From a virus, in the IMG/VR virus record IMGVR_UViG_3300030085_003050, positions 1 through 37,655 of that record: a DNA stretch of 37,655 bases. One strand, written 5' to 3'. The position numbers and the translations under genes are program-made. Shown here in pieces: positions 16,093 to 26,200 of the stretch (its first letter is position 1; each line of letters opens with the position of its first letter). The notes below the pieces were generated by a model that made no database searches, was not told the origin of the DNA, and saw only the letters and a program-made list of their open reading frames with translations.

Positions 16093-18669
16093 ATGGCAAG
16101 ACAGGGAATAGGGACGGGTACATTACCCAACGATGGAACAGGCGATACCTTAAGAGCTGGTGCTGCAAAGGTTAATGATAACTTCTCCGAAATTTATACT
16201 TATTTTGGAGATGGTAACAATTTAACCTTTACTGAAGGTGGTGTTGGTATCAATACCGTAGGTGGTTCTGCTGGAACTGGCGCTACTATCCTTGACTTTC
16301 GTGGACCTGGGATTTCGGCAGTTACTGTTAATTCTGGTATTGCTACACTCCTTATCACTGGAGGAGGTGGCAGTAGTGGTGTTATAGTTCAAGATGAGGG
16401 TAGTACATTACCAACAACTGCCACTACATTGAACTTTGTAGGTAGTGCAGTTGCTGCAAGTGGAACTGGAGCAACTAAAACTATCACCATTGCTGGAGGT
16501 GGTACTCCTTATACTAATAGTGACGTTGATACACATTTAAACGTAGGGTCTGCAACTACCAATCAAATTTTAAGTTGGACTGGCAGTGACTATGCATGGG
16601 TTGCTGATCAAACAGGTGGTGGTGGAAGTGGAATTGACACTAGTGATGTAAGAACAAACTCCTTAGAAGTTTATACTGGCGTAAGTACATTCGTTGGTTA
16701 TGCAGCTACCTTTGCTGCTCAATTCTCTGGCAATATCTTCATTGATGCTGGTGTTTACGCAATGTTTGGTAACACCATTGATAAGTTCTCAATCAGAAAT
16801 ACTGTAGGAAAGAGTCAATTAATTAGTGGACAGAATGGTGGAAACGTTGAAATTCTTTCACAGCAAAGTGGAAGTGTAATTAAGATTGGTAAGTACTCTG
16901 GTGGTGCAAATGACATTGCACTCTTTACTGTTGATGCTGGTGTTGAACTTTTCCATAATACTGCGAAGAAGTTTGAAACCCTTGGTACTGGTGTAACCGT
17001 ATTTGGAACAACTGATACTCAACAGATATATGTTTCTGGTGTTTCTACATTCATAGGTAATGTTACCTTTGGAAATACTGTTTTCCTGGGTAATAATGAT
17101 ACAATGAATTTTGGTAATAATAATGATTTACAATTATATCATACTGCAGTTCATGGTTATGTTGTCAATAATACTGGAAACTTTTATCTGACTGGTGGTA
17201 CTAGTGGTAACGTCACCATCAGAACTTACAATAAAGATTCTCTTGTTGCAAATTTAAATGGTTCAGTTGATCTTTATCACAATAACTCCAAGAAATTTGA
17301 AACCACTGGATATGGTGTTTCTGTTTATGGTGATGCACGTGTCTCTGGTATCCTTACAGTTGGACAATCATCAGTCACTATTAACGGAACTACAAATGAG
17401 GTAGTTGTTGGAGCTGGTGTTACTATTCAGGGTAATACTGGTATTGTAACTGCTACTGAGTTTGATTCTCATCGTCTTCGTATCTCCAAAAATAACGCAA
17501 CAATTGCTGGAACTTCAGGAACTACTGGTGATATTAAGTTGATTGGCGGAGCTCCATTTTTCTATGATGGAACTTTCTGGAGAGAGTTTGTCCTTTCTTC
17601 TGGAACACCAGTATCAGTACCTGAAGATACTGAATGGGATAATACTATTTTTAGAAATGACTTTGATACTTCATTGACGGATCAAAGATTTGGACAAACA
17701 ATTTATTCTGGTACTAATAATGTTGATTTGGTTACATCACCAGTTAAGATTGGTACAAAATCAGCAAGAATTGGATATCCAAACAATGGAGGTTTGTTGT
17801 ATTCAAAGAGAAGTGAATATGATTTTACAGGTGAATGGACTATAGAAGGTTGGTTCTATCTGGATGGAAATCCCACTGGATCAGGAATAAATGCAACACC
17901 ATTAGTTTTTCACACATACCAGCATGATTTCACTTTTGGACTTGCTGTAGACTATTTAAACGGCGCTCTTGATTTTAGATGGTGGAATAACCAATCCTCT
18001 ACTCATTCTTATTCACAAAACACCAATGGAACTTACTTAGGAGCATACAACACCGGCATCCTTGATGGTGTATGGTGTCATATTGCTCTTACTAGGAACG
18101 CAACAACTGGAGCACTTCACCTCTTTGTAAATGGTGTTGAGAGTACTGGTACTGTTTCAAATCAAGTTGTTGATAATGATATACCAGCATTCCAAAATAG
18201 TTATGAACTTACTTTTGGAAAAGCTAAATTAACCAGTACTGATACTCTTTACATGGATGGATTCATCGATGATATAAGAATATCTACTGTTGAGAGATAC
18301 ACATCTAATTTCACCCCACCAACAACTGCATTACCAATTACTGGTACTGCTGGAACAACATATGTACTCCCAGGTAGTTATCAAGGTGAAGTTGCACTTG
18401 GAACGACTACTGCAACTTGGACGGGAGACACAGGAGTGACTGCAAGTCGTGTTGCTGCTGGTCAATATAGAATTACATTTGCTAGTAACTATAATAACTC
18501 CACCGATTATGTCATTAATGCCACTATGAATGATCATGTACCAGTAACCACAGCTATTGGTATTGGTGTTAGTAGATTTACTACCCATGCTGATTTATTT
18601 GTGAATAGGATAAGTGATGGTGTTGGTATACAATCAGGTGGTCTGGCAGTAGATGTTCAGAAAAAGTGA
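16093..18669 (+). CDS. Tail fibre with gp9/gp10-like docking N-terminus and LamG-like lectin domain, 858 aa
   Basis: Residues 11-40 contain PNDGTGDTLRAGAAKVNDNF, then SEIYTYFGDG. T4 gp10 begins with a very similar DDGTGDYLRKGGIKINENF and gp9 with a related stretch; in T4 these termini attach to the wedge. The middle (about 200-470) holds fibre repeats with LYHNxxKKFET, DLQLYH and GILTVGQSSVTI motifs. Residues about 552-746 look like a LamG/concanavalin A-like lectin domain (EWTIEGWFYLDG, VWCHIALTRN, LHLFVNGV, DDIRISTVERYTSNFTPP). The last 100 residues (VAAGQYRITFAS onward) resemble fibre tips. The likely role is host-surface binding from the baseplate. No ribosome-binding site is evident; the late promoter is 19 bases upstream. 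Confidence 0.8.
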   Translation: MARQGIGTGTLPNDGTGDTLRAGAAKVNDNFSEIYTYFGDGNNLTFTEGGVGINTVGGSAGTGATILDFRGPGISAVTVNSGIATLLITGGGGSSGVIVQDEGSTLPTTATTLNFVGSAVAASGTGATKTITIAGGGTPYTNSDVDTHLNVGSATTNQILSWTGSDYAWVADQTGGGGSGIDTSDVRTNSLEVYTGVSTFVGYAATFAAQFSGNIFIDAGVYAMFGNTIDKFSIRNTVGKSQLISGQNGGNVEILSQQSGSVIKIGKYSGGANDIALFTVDAGVELFHNTAKKFETLGTGVTVFGTTDTQQIYVSGVSTFIGNVTFGNTVFLGNNDTMNFGNNNDLQLYHTAVHGYVVNNTGNFYLTGGTSGNVTIRTYNKDSLVANLNGSVDLYHNNSKKFETTGYGVSVYGDARVSGILTVGQSSVTINGTTNEVVVGAGVTIQGNTGIVTATEFDSHRLRISKNNATIAGTSGTTGDIKLIGGAPFFYDGTFWREFVLSSGTPVSVPEDTEWDNTIFRNDFDTSLTDQRFGQTIYSGTNNVDLVTSPVKIGTKSARIGYPNNGGLLYSKRSEYDFTGEWTIEGWFYLDGNPTGSGINATPLVFHTYQHDFTFGLAVDYLNGALDFRWWNNQSSTHSYSQNTNGTYLGAYNTGILDGVWCHIALTRNATTGALHLFVNGVESTGTVSNQVVDNDIPAFQNSYELTFGKAKLTSTDTLYMDGFIDDIRISTVERYTSNFTPPTTALPITGTAGTTYVLPGSYQGEVALGTTTATWTGDTGVTASRVAAGQYRITFASNYNNSTDYVINATMNDHVPVTTAIGIGVSRFTTHADLFVNRISDGVGIQSGGLAVDVQKK
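17329..17409 (+). repeat. Fibre cassette GDAR..GILT.GQSSVTI, copy in the 858-aa fibre
   Basis: This segment encodes GDARVSGILTVGQSSVTING. A second copy at 35288-35368 in the 1163-aa fibre reads GDARITGILTIGQSSVTIDG. By hand count about 45 of the first 60 bases agree, with most differences in third codon positions. Confidence 0.65.
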
Positions 18670-18680
18670 TCTTTATCCTT

Positions 18681-18688
18681 AATAAATA
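18681..18688 (+). promoter_or_regulatory. T4-type late promoter element (AATAAATA) before gp8
   Basis: AATAAATA lies in the 38-base gap after the fibre gene and ends 19 bases before the gp8 ATG. Unlike most elements in this window it does not overlap the upstream stop codon. Confidence 0.6.
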
Positions 18689-18707
18689 ACAAAAAAGTCC
18701 TAATAAA

Positions 18708-20261
18708 ATGGCAGCGATAATTACTGACCAAGTAAGAATATTAAACGCAAAGAATTTTGTTGCGGGAATTGCTAATGCTAGTAATTCCTATTATTCTTTC
18801 ATCGGGTTACCAAACTCAAACGATTATTCTTCTAGTTGGAATGATTCACCTCCTGCACCGAAAGATAATTTCGATCAGGAGAATGATTATTGGAATACAA
18901 TGATCGCATTGAAGAAAATTAACACTGATGATGTAAGGCAAGTCATTCCAAAGAGAATTTGGTCTTCTGGAACAACTTATGACATGTATCGTCATGACTA
19001 CAGCAGATCAAATACAGCTCCTGTTTCTGGTTCTACCAATCTATATAATTCAAACTTTTACATATTAAATAGTGACTATAGAGTTTATATTTGCTTACAA
19101 AACGGAACAGATCCAGAAAATACTTTAGGTAGACCCTCTCTTGACGAACCAACTTTTGTTGATTTAGAACCAAGATCAGCAGGAACTAGTGGGGATGGAT
19201 ATATCTGGAAATATCTCTATACTATCAAACCCGCAGACATTGTAAAATTTGAATCAACTGATTTTATGCCAGTGCCCACAGATTGGAGCACTTCTAACGA
19301 TACTGCTGCTGTAAGAGATAATGCAGTAGATGGATCTATTAAAATTGTAACCACCACAAATCGTGGAGTTGGTTTAGGAACAGCAAATCAAACATATACT
19401 AGAGTTCCCATTTCTGGAGATGGTATTGGTGCAGAATGTACTGTCACTATTGACGGTGATAGTAAAATTGGAGAAGTAACTATATCTGCTCAGGGATCTG
19501 GTTATACTTTTGGAAATGTTGATCTTGTTGCAGGTGGCGTTCCAACAGGAACTACTAGACCAACTTTTGATGTTATCGTTACTCCACAGGGAGGCCATGG
19601 AGCAGACATTTATAGAGAATTGGGTGCATATAGTGTATTGATGTATTCAAGAATTGAAAACGATAATGAAAATCCAGATTTTATCACGGGAAATCAATTT
19701 TCAAGAATAGGAATCGTACAAAACCCAGAATCTCCAACTTCAAGTAATATTTTAACATCTGACAAGGCAAGTGCTGTAACTGCTTTGAAATTAGTTGGTA
19801 CTGGATATAGTGAGGCAACTTTTACTGCAGATTCCTTCGTTACTCAAACTGTAGGAACTGGTCAAACCGCAGTGGGTAGAGTTATAAATTATGAACAAAC
19901 TACTGGTGTTTTAAAACTGTGGCAAGATAGAAGAGTTGCAGGATTTAGTACCGTAGGAACAGCGCAAACAAATCCAACGTATGGATATGAACTTAGATCA
20001 TTTACAGGATCTCCAACTGGTAACGGAAACAGAAATATCACTCCTACAACTGGTCTTACATTGAGTATTGACAACACTTTTAACGACAACAAAACGACGA
20101 TAAATAATCGTACATATTATCTTGGGATGGATTTCGTTACTGGTGTTGCTGCTCCAGAAGTAAAACAACACTCCGGAAATATTATATACGTAGATAATAG
20201 ACCATCTATCACAAGATCGTCGAATCAAAAAGAAGACATAAAAGTTATCTTGCAGTTCTAA
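18708..20261 (+). CDS. 8: Baseplate wedge protein gp8, enlarged (517 aa)
   Basis: T4 gp8 is a 334-aa wedge protein that dimerises on the outer part of the wedge. The ends of this protein match it by eye: QVIPKRIWSSGTTYDMYRHDY compares with AVIPRRDWGDTRYPDPYTF of T4, GDGYIWKYLYTIKP with GDGYVWEYLFEIPP, FSRIGIVQNPESP with FRQISIITNPLEA, and the C-terminus GNIIYVDNRPSITRSSNQKE with the T4 MIYMENRPPIIMAMDQTEE. The extra 180 residues lie in the middle and include two GxGY modules (IGEVTISAQGSGYTFGNV and ALKLVGTGYSEATF). The downstream gene starts six bases after the stop. The T4 comparison is from memory; the several shared blocks make it firm. Confidence 0.88.
   Translation: MAAIITDQVRILNAKNFVAGIANASNSYYSFIGLPNSNDYSSSWNDSPPAPKDNFDQENDYWNTMIALKKINTDDVRQVIPKRIWSSGTTYDMYRHDYSRSNTAPVSGSTNLYNSNFYILNSDYRVYICLQNGTDPENTLGRPSLDEPTFVDLEPRSAGTSGDGYIWKYLYTIKPADIVKFESTDFMPVPTDWSTSNDTAAVRDNAVDGSIKIVTTTNRGVGLGTANQTYTRVPISGDGIGAECTVTIDGDSKIGEVTISAQGSGYTFGNVDLVAGGVPTGTTRPTFDVIVTPQGGHGADIYRELGAYSVLMYSRIENDNENPDFITGNQFSRIGIVQNPESPTSSNILTSDKASAVTALKLVGTGYSEATFTADSFVTQTVGTGQTAVGRVINYEQTTGVLKLWQDRRVAGFSTVGTAQTNPTYGYELRSFTGSPTGNGNRNITPTTGLTLSIDNTFNDNKTTINNRTYYLGMDFVTGVAAPEVKQHSGNIIYVDNRPSITRSSNQKEDIKVILQF
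19463..19560 (+). repeat. Module A copy in gp8
   Basis: The segment encodes IGEVTISAQGSGYTFGNVDL, following the same V-T-I-x-x-x-G-S-G-Y pattern as the giant protein, gp14 and the 1163-aa fibre. It falls in the part of gp8 that has no T4 counterpart. Confidence 0.55.
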
Positions 20262-20267
20262 AGAATT

Positions 20268-23200
20268 ATGCCCCAGCAAACGAATTTAAACGTAGCACCA
20301 TATTTTGACGACTTTGATCCGACGAATGACTACCATAAGGTGCTTTTTAAACCTGGATATCCAGTTCAGGCAAGAGAACTATCGACTCTGCAATCTATTC
20401 TGCAGAATCAAATAGAGAAGTTTGGACAGCACTTTTTTAAAGAAGGTGCAAAAGTTATTCCAGGAAATACAGGATATTCTCAGTTATATTATGCAGTTCA
20501 GTTAACAAGCACCTATCAAGGTGTTCCTGTTGAAGCATATATTGACCAGTTAGTTGGGGCAACTATCACTGGACAGACTTCTGGAGTTACTGCTACGGTT
20601 GATAATGTTTTATATTCTGCAGATTCGGAGAGAGATAATTTAACTCTGTATGTAGCATATAAGGGATCTTCTACTAGAGATAATGCAACTCAAACCTTTA
20701 GTGATGGTGAAGAATTAATTTCCAATCAAGTAATTGCATCAGGACTTCTTGGTAACTCTGTTATCAATCCAGGAACTCCTTTTGCGCGTACAATACCATC
20801 TGGATCATCAGCAACTTCTTCTGTTTTTCAAATCGAAGCTGGGGTGTATTTTGTTCGTGGAAATTTTGTAAATGTAAATAGAGAGTCTTTAATTTTAGAC
20901 CAATATTCAAATACTCCTAGTTATAGAGTAGGTTTATTTGTATCAGAGGAAATTGTAAATTCTAATGCTGATGAGTCGCTGAATGATAATTCTCAGGGAT
21001 TCAATAATTATGGAGCTCCTGGAGCAGACAGATTAAAGATTTCATTATCACTTCTCAAGAAATCATTAACCGATTTCAACGATGATAATTTTATTGAGTT
21101 AGCTACAATTGTTGATGGTGTTCTCCAAACTTCTCAAGTTAAAAGAGGAAGTGCTGGAAGAGGTGGTGCAGTATTTTATGATGATTTATCAGATGTTCTT
21201 GCAAGAAGAACTTTTGATGAAAGTGGACATTATATTGTAAAACCTTTTAATGTCTCAATCATTAACTCATTAAACAATAACAGAGGAAATCAAGGATTAT
21301 TAGATGCTGGTAAATTTAGTCCTAGTGGAACTCCAGTAGCTGATGATTTAGCACTTTGTAGAATAACTCCTGGTAAGGCTTATGTAAAGGGATATGAGAT
21401 TGAAACAATCGCCCCAACATTTATTGATGTAGATAAACCAAGAGTAACCAGAACTATTGAAGATCAATTCTTTCAATATAACACTGGGCCAACTTTAAGA
21501 CTTAACAGTGTTTACAGATCTCCAAGTGTAGGTGTTGGAAATACCTTCGTATTAAGTTTGAGAGATCAAAGAGTAGGTGTAAACTCAGAAACCGCTCCAG
21601 GAAAGGAAATTGGACTAGCTAGGGTCTTTGATTTTAAACTAGAATCGGGATCATATGATACCGCATTCCCCAAACTTAATGAATGGGGTATATCTCTGTA
21701 TGATATTCAACCATTTACTGAGTTGACACTTAATCAATCAATTGATTTAACTGTTCCTGTATATGTTGAAGGAAATAGCAGTGGAGCAACTGGATTTTTA
21801 AGAAGTTCTGTAAATGCAGGTACTGCAGTAACCGTTTACGATAAAAAAGGACAATTCCTTGAGAATGAAGTTCTAATTTTTAGAAGTGGAATTTCTACTC
21901 AAAGAATTACAGAAAATAGAACTGTTAGTAGTATTACATCATATGGTGTTGGTGATGTAAAATCTGTCTATTCAAATACTGGAATTGTTGGAGGTACAAA
22001 CGGAAATCCAACCGTAGGTATCAATACTTTTAGCGCAAACGTTGTTCAGTCAATCCGTGGTTCGGTAGAAAATGTTGCAAGTATTACTGGTGTAAGTGCT
22101 GGTGTAGCAACTATAACTTCCGTAAGTCCCAGAATTCCTGGTATTTTAAAAGTAAATGATTTGCTTGAGTTCTCAAACTTAGGTATCTCAGAGACTTTAC
22201 CAATAGTTGCTAGAGTAACAGGAGTTGCCTCATCAAGCGTAACAGTTGAGGCAGTAGCATCTGTTGAGGGTGAAGTAGTAGGAACACTCCCATCTACTAC
22301 ATTCACTATGGCACAAGGTGAGTTAAAAATTCTTACTAGTGCTTTAGATATATCTTCTGATAACACCCTTTATACTCCTTTCCCCAAACAAAATATTGCG
22401 GCAGTAGATCTTACTGATGCTTCTCTTAGCATTAGAAAGACTTTTACTATTGATATTGCAGCTAACCAAATTGCTGGATCTAGTTTAATCACTCTTACAT
22501 TACCTGAGGGAGAATCCTATCTTCCATTTACTGATGAAAGATATACTTTAACTAGATCTGATGGATTAATTGAAGTATTGACAGCAGATAAGTTTACTTT
22601 TAGTTCCAACGGAAGAGAGATTCAAATTAGAAATCTTTCTAACGATGATACTGGTGCTAAATTAACTGTTACCGTAGAAAAGAGAAAAGTAAAATCTAAG
22701 AAGAAAGTAAAAAATAGAGTTAGGAGTGTTATCGTTGATAAATCCATTAGCCCAGCATCTGGAATTGGATCTACAACTATAAATGATGGTTTAACATACG
22801 GAAATTATCCTTTTGGTACAAGAGTTCAGGATAAAGTTATTTCCTTGAATTCTCCAGACATTATTGAAATTCATGGTATCTATGAATCTGCAGATGCAAA
22901 TCCATCCTCATTTGGATCTCCTTCAATGGAGTTGGTTCAACTGAATGGACCCACTGCAACTACTACAGACATGCTCTTAGGTGAACTTTTTGTTGGCCAA
23001 ACGAGTGGTGCCTCTGCAGTTGTTAGTGAAGTTGTTAATAATACAACAATAAGATATATTAGCAAAAATAATTTTAAATTTGTAGAAGGAGAAACTATTA
23101 TAGGTCAAGAAACTGAAGTTGGTGGTGTTATTAGTGATCTTGATACATCTGCTTTTGATATTTCGACGAATTACACCTATAACTCAGGACAGAGAAAAAC

Positions 23201-26200
23201 TTTCTACAATCATGGATTTTTAACAAGAAATTCTGATGTAGAACCTCCTTCTAAGAAAATAAAAATTTATTTCAAGAGTGCTTCTTTTGATACTACAGAT
23301 ACTGGAGATATTGTAACAGTAGATTCTTACAATGATTTTAATTATTCAACAGAGGTCAAATCTGTTGATGGTTATATGAATACTGATATTATTGATTTGA
23401 GACCAAGGGTTGGTCAATATACAACTGCTACAGGATCTAGATCTCCACTAGAGTTCCTTGGCAGAACTTTCAATACTGTTGGAAATTCAGTACCTAATAT
23501 TTTAGCTTCAAATGAAAACATCTTCTTAGATTATTCATATTATCAAGGAAGAATTGATAGACTGTATTTAAATAAAGATGGTAAATTCCAAATGAAGTTT
23601 GGACTTCCATCAGATAATCCAGTAACTCCAAACCCAGTTGATGATGCAATTGAAATTGCAGAGATTAGATATCCACCCTATCTCCATAATGTACAGCAGG
23701 TATCTATTAACTACCTGAAGTATAAGAGATTCCAGATGAAGGATATCAAAAAACTGGAAGAAAGAATTAGAAATCTAGAGTATTATACTTCATTGTCAAT
23801 GCTGGAGTCAAACACAGCAAATATGTTTGTTCCAGATAGTGATGGATTAAACAGATTTAAATCAGGATTCTTTGTTGATAATTTCTCATCATTTAAGACT
23901 CAAGATTATTTCCTGTCAAGAAAGAATAGTATTGATCAAACTCATAAATTGATGAGACCATCTCATTTTACAACTTCGGTTGATTTAATGACTGGACCTG
24001 TAATTGATGTTGACCAAACGGCAGATAGAAGAACTTCTGTGGTTGAAGGTGTTAATGTAAGAAAACAAAATGATATTATCAGTCTTGAATACTCAGAGGT
24101 TGAATATGTAAAACAAACCTTTGCAACAAGAACTGAAAGTGTTACTCCATTCCTTATTAGTTTCTGGCAAGGAACTATTTCTCTTGTACCTTCATCGGAT
24201 AACTGGGTAACTCAAAATAGAGTTGAAGCTGCAACTATCGATGTTCCTGGAAACTATGCTCAGGTCATGGCAGAGGCAGAGGAACAATTTAATGTTGATC
24301 CACAGACTGGATTTGCCGCTACAATTTGGAATTCTTGGGAAACTAGTTGGACTGGCGCTACTAGTGTGGTTAGAGAAACTAGACAAAGAGTAGATCACAC
24401 TGGATTTGGACCTAGATTTGGTAGAGGTGGATGGATTAATGGCGGTTCTGGTGTTGCTCAATGGGTTCAACAATCTAGGGCACAAACAGTCGAAGAAACT
24501 CTTGAAACTGTAACTGAAACAGGAGTTTCTAGCAGAACAGGAACAACAACAATGGTTGTTGAAGAGTTTGAAGAAATTGATGCAGGAGATAAGGTTCTCA
24601 GTACTGAGATAATTTCTACTGTTAGGTCTAGAAATATAGAATTTTATGCAAATAACTTAAAACCAACCACGAGAATTTATGCATTCTTTGATGGTAAAGA
24701 TGTTACTAAGTATTGTGTTCCCAAACTTATTGAAATTGAAATGAAGTCTGGAGTATTCCAGATTGGAGAGACTGTATCGGGTAGAGTTCTTAATCTTGGT
24801 TTATCTGAGGAAGGAAGAGATACAAATCCTTCTATTAACTTTAGAGTTGCTCAGTCTAATCATAGAAGAGGTGATTATGATTCTCCAACAGAAACATATC
24901 CAAATAATCCATATGTAACTGGAAATATTGGTATTCCAGAGGCGTATTCTTCAACATCTACCATATTGAATGTAGACACGTTCTCTCTTGCAAATCAACC
25001 ACAAGGAAGTTTCTTTGGACACATTCAAACAGGAATGACCTTAGTTGGAGAAACTAGTGGTGCTGAAGCAACTGTAACTAATTTAAGACTTGTTACCGAC
25101 ATTTCTTCTGCTCTTGGTGGTAGTTTCTTTATTCCAGATCCATCTAATAGAGATAATCCAACTTTTGAAACTGGAACGAATACATTTACATTGACAAATG
25201 ATCCAGACAATGATCAAAATGCTGCCACTACAATTGGAGAGGAAGCATATCCAACTTCAGGAAGTCTAGAAACTGTACAAGGACAAATTATTTCTGTTAG
25301 AAATGCAAGAATTGAAAACAGACAGGAATTTGAATCAGAACTTGTCAATAGAACTCTTGATACGGAAGTTGTTTCCTCCAGAAATATTGGTGAGGCTACT
25401 ATAAGCGAAAGAGTTGTTGGATGGTATGACCCTCTTGCACAATCATTCCTTGTTCAGGAATCACCTGGTGTATTCTTGACCAAGTGTGATGTATTCTTCC
25501 GTACAAAGGATGATTCAAACGTTCCAGTTAGATTCCAACTGAGAACAATGAAAGATGGTTTCCCAACACCAAATGTATTGCCGTTCTCTGAGGTGGTTTT
25601 ACATCCAGAAGAAGTTATTACTTCGGATGATGGTACAGTTGCAACAACTATTGAATTTGAAGCACCAGTTTATCTGGAAGGAAATGCTACTGAATATGCA
25701 ATTTGTTTGATTTCTAACTCTACAAAGTATAGTGTTTATATTTCTAGAGTTGGTGAAAATGATATTGTTAGCGACACATACATCTCTAACCAACCCACAC
25801 TTGGATCTCTGTTCAAATCACAGAACGCATCTACATGGGAAGCAAGTCAGTGGGAAGATCTCAAATTTACTCTCTATAGAGCAGAATTTGAATCGACTGG
25901 AAGTATTGAACTTTATAGCCCAGAACTTGATGAAGGCAATAAGCAAATTGCTACTCTGGTACAGAATCCAATTAATGTTGTTTCTAAACAAATTCGTGTT
26001 GGACTTGGAACTACTGTTCATGATGTTGACTATGAACTTGGAAATACTTTCTTCCAAGGTCCATCTTCAAAACCAACTGCAACTGGAGATCTTGTAGGAG
26101 TTGCTGCAAGTGCTACTGGAACATTAACTATCACAAATCCAGGTATTGGTTATACACCAGCAGACGGAACTGCAGGATTCTCTAATGTAAATCTAGTTAC

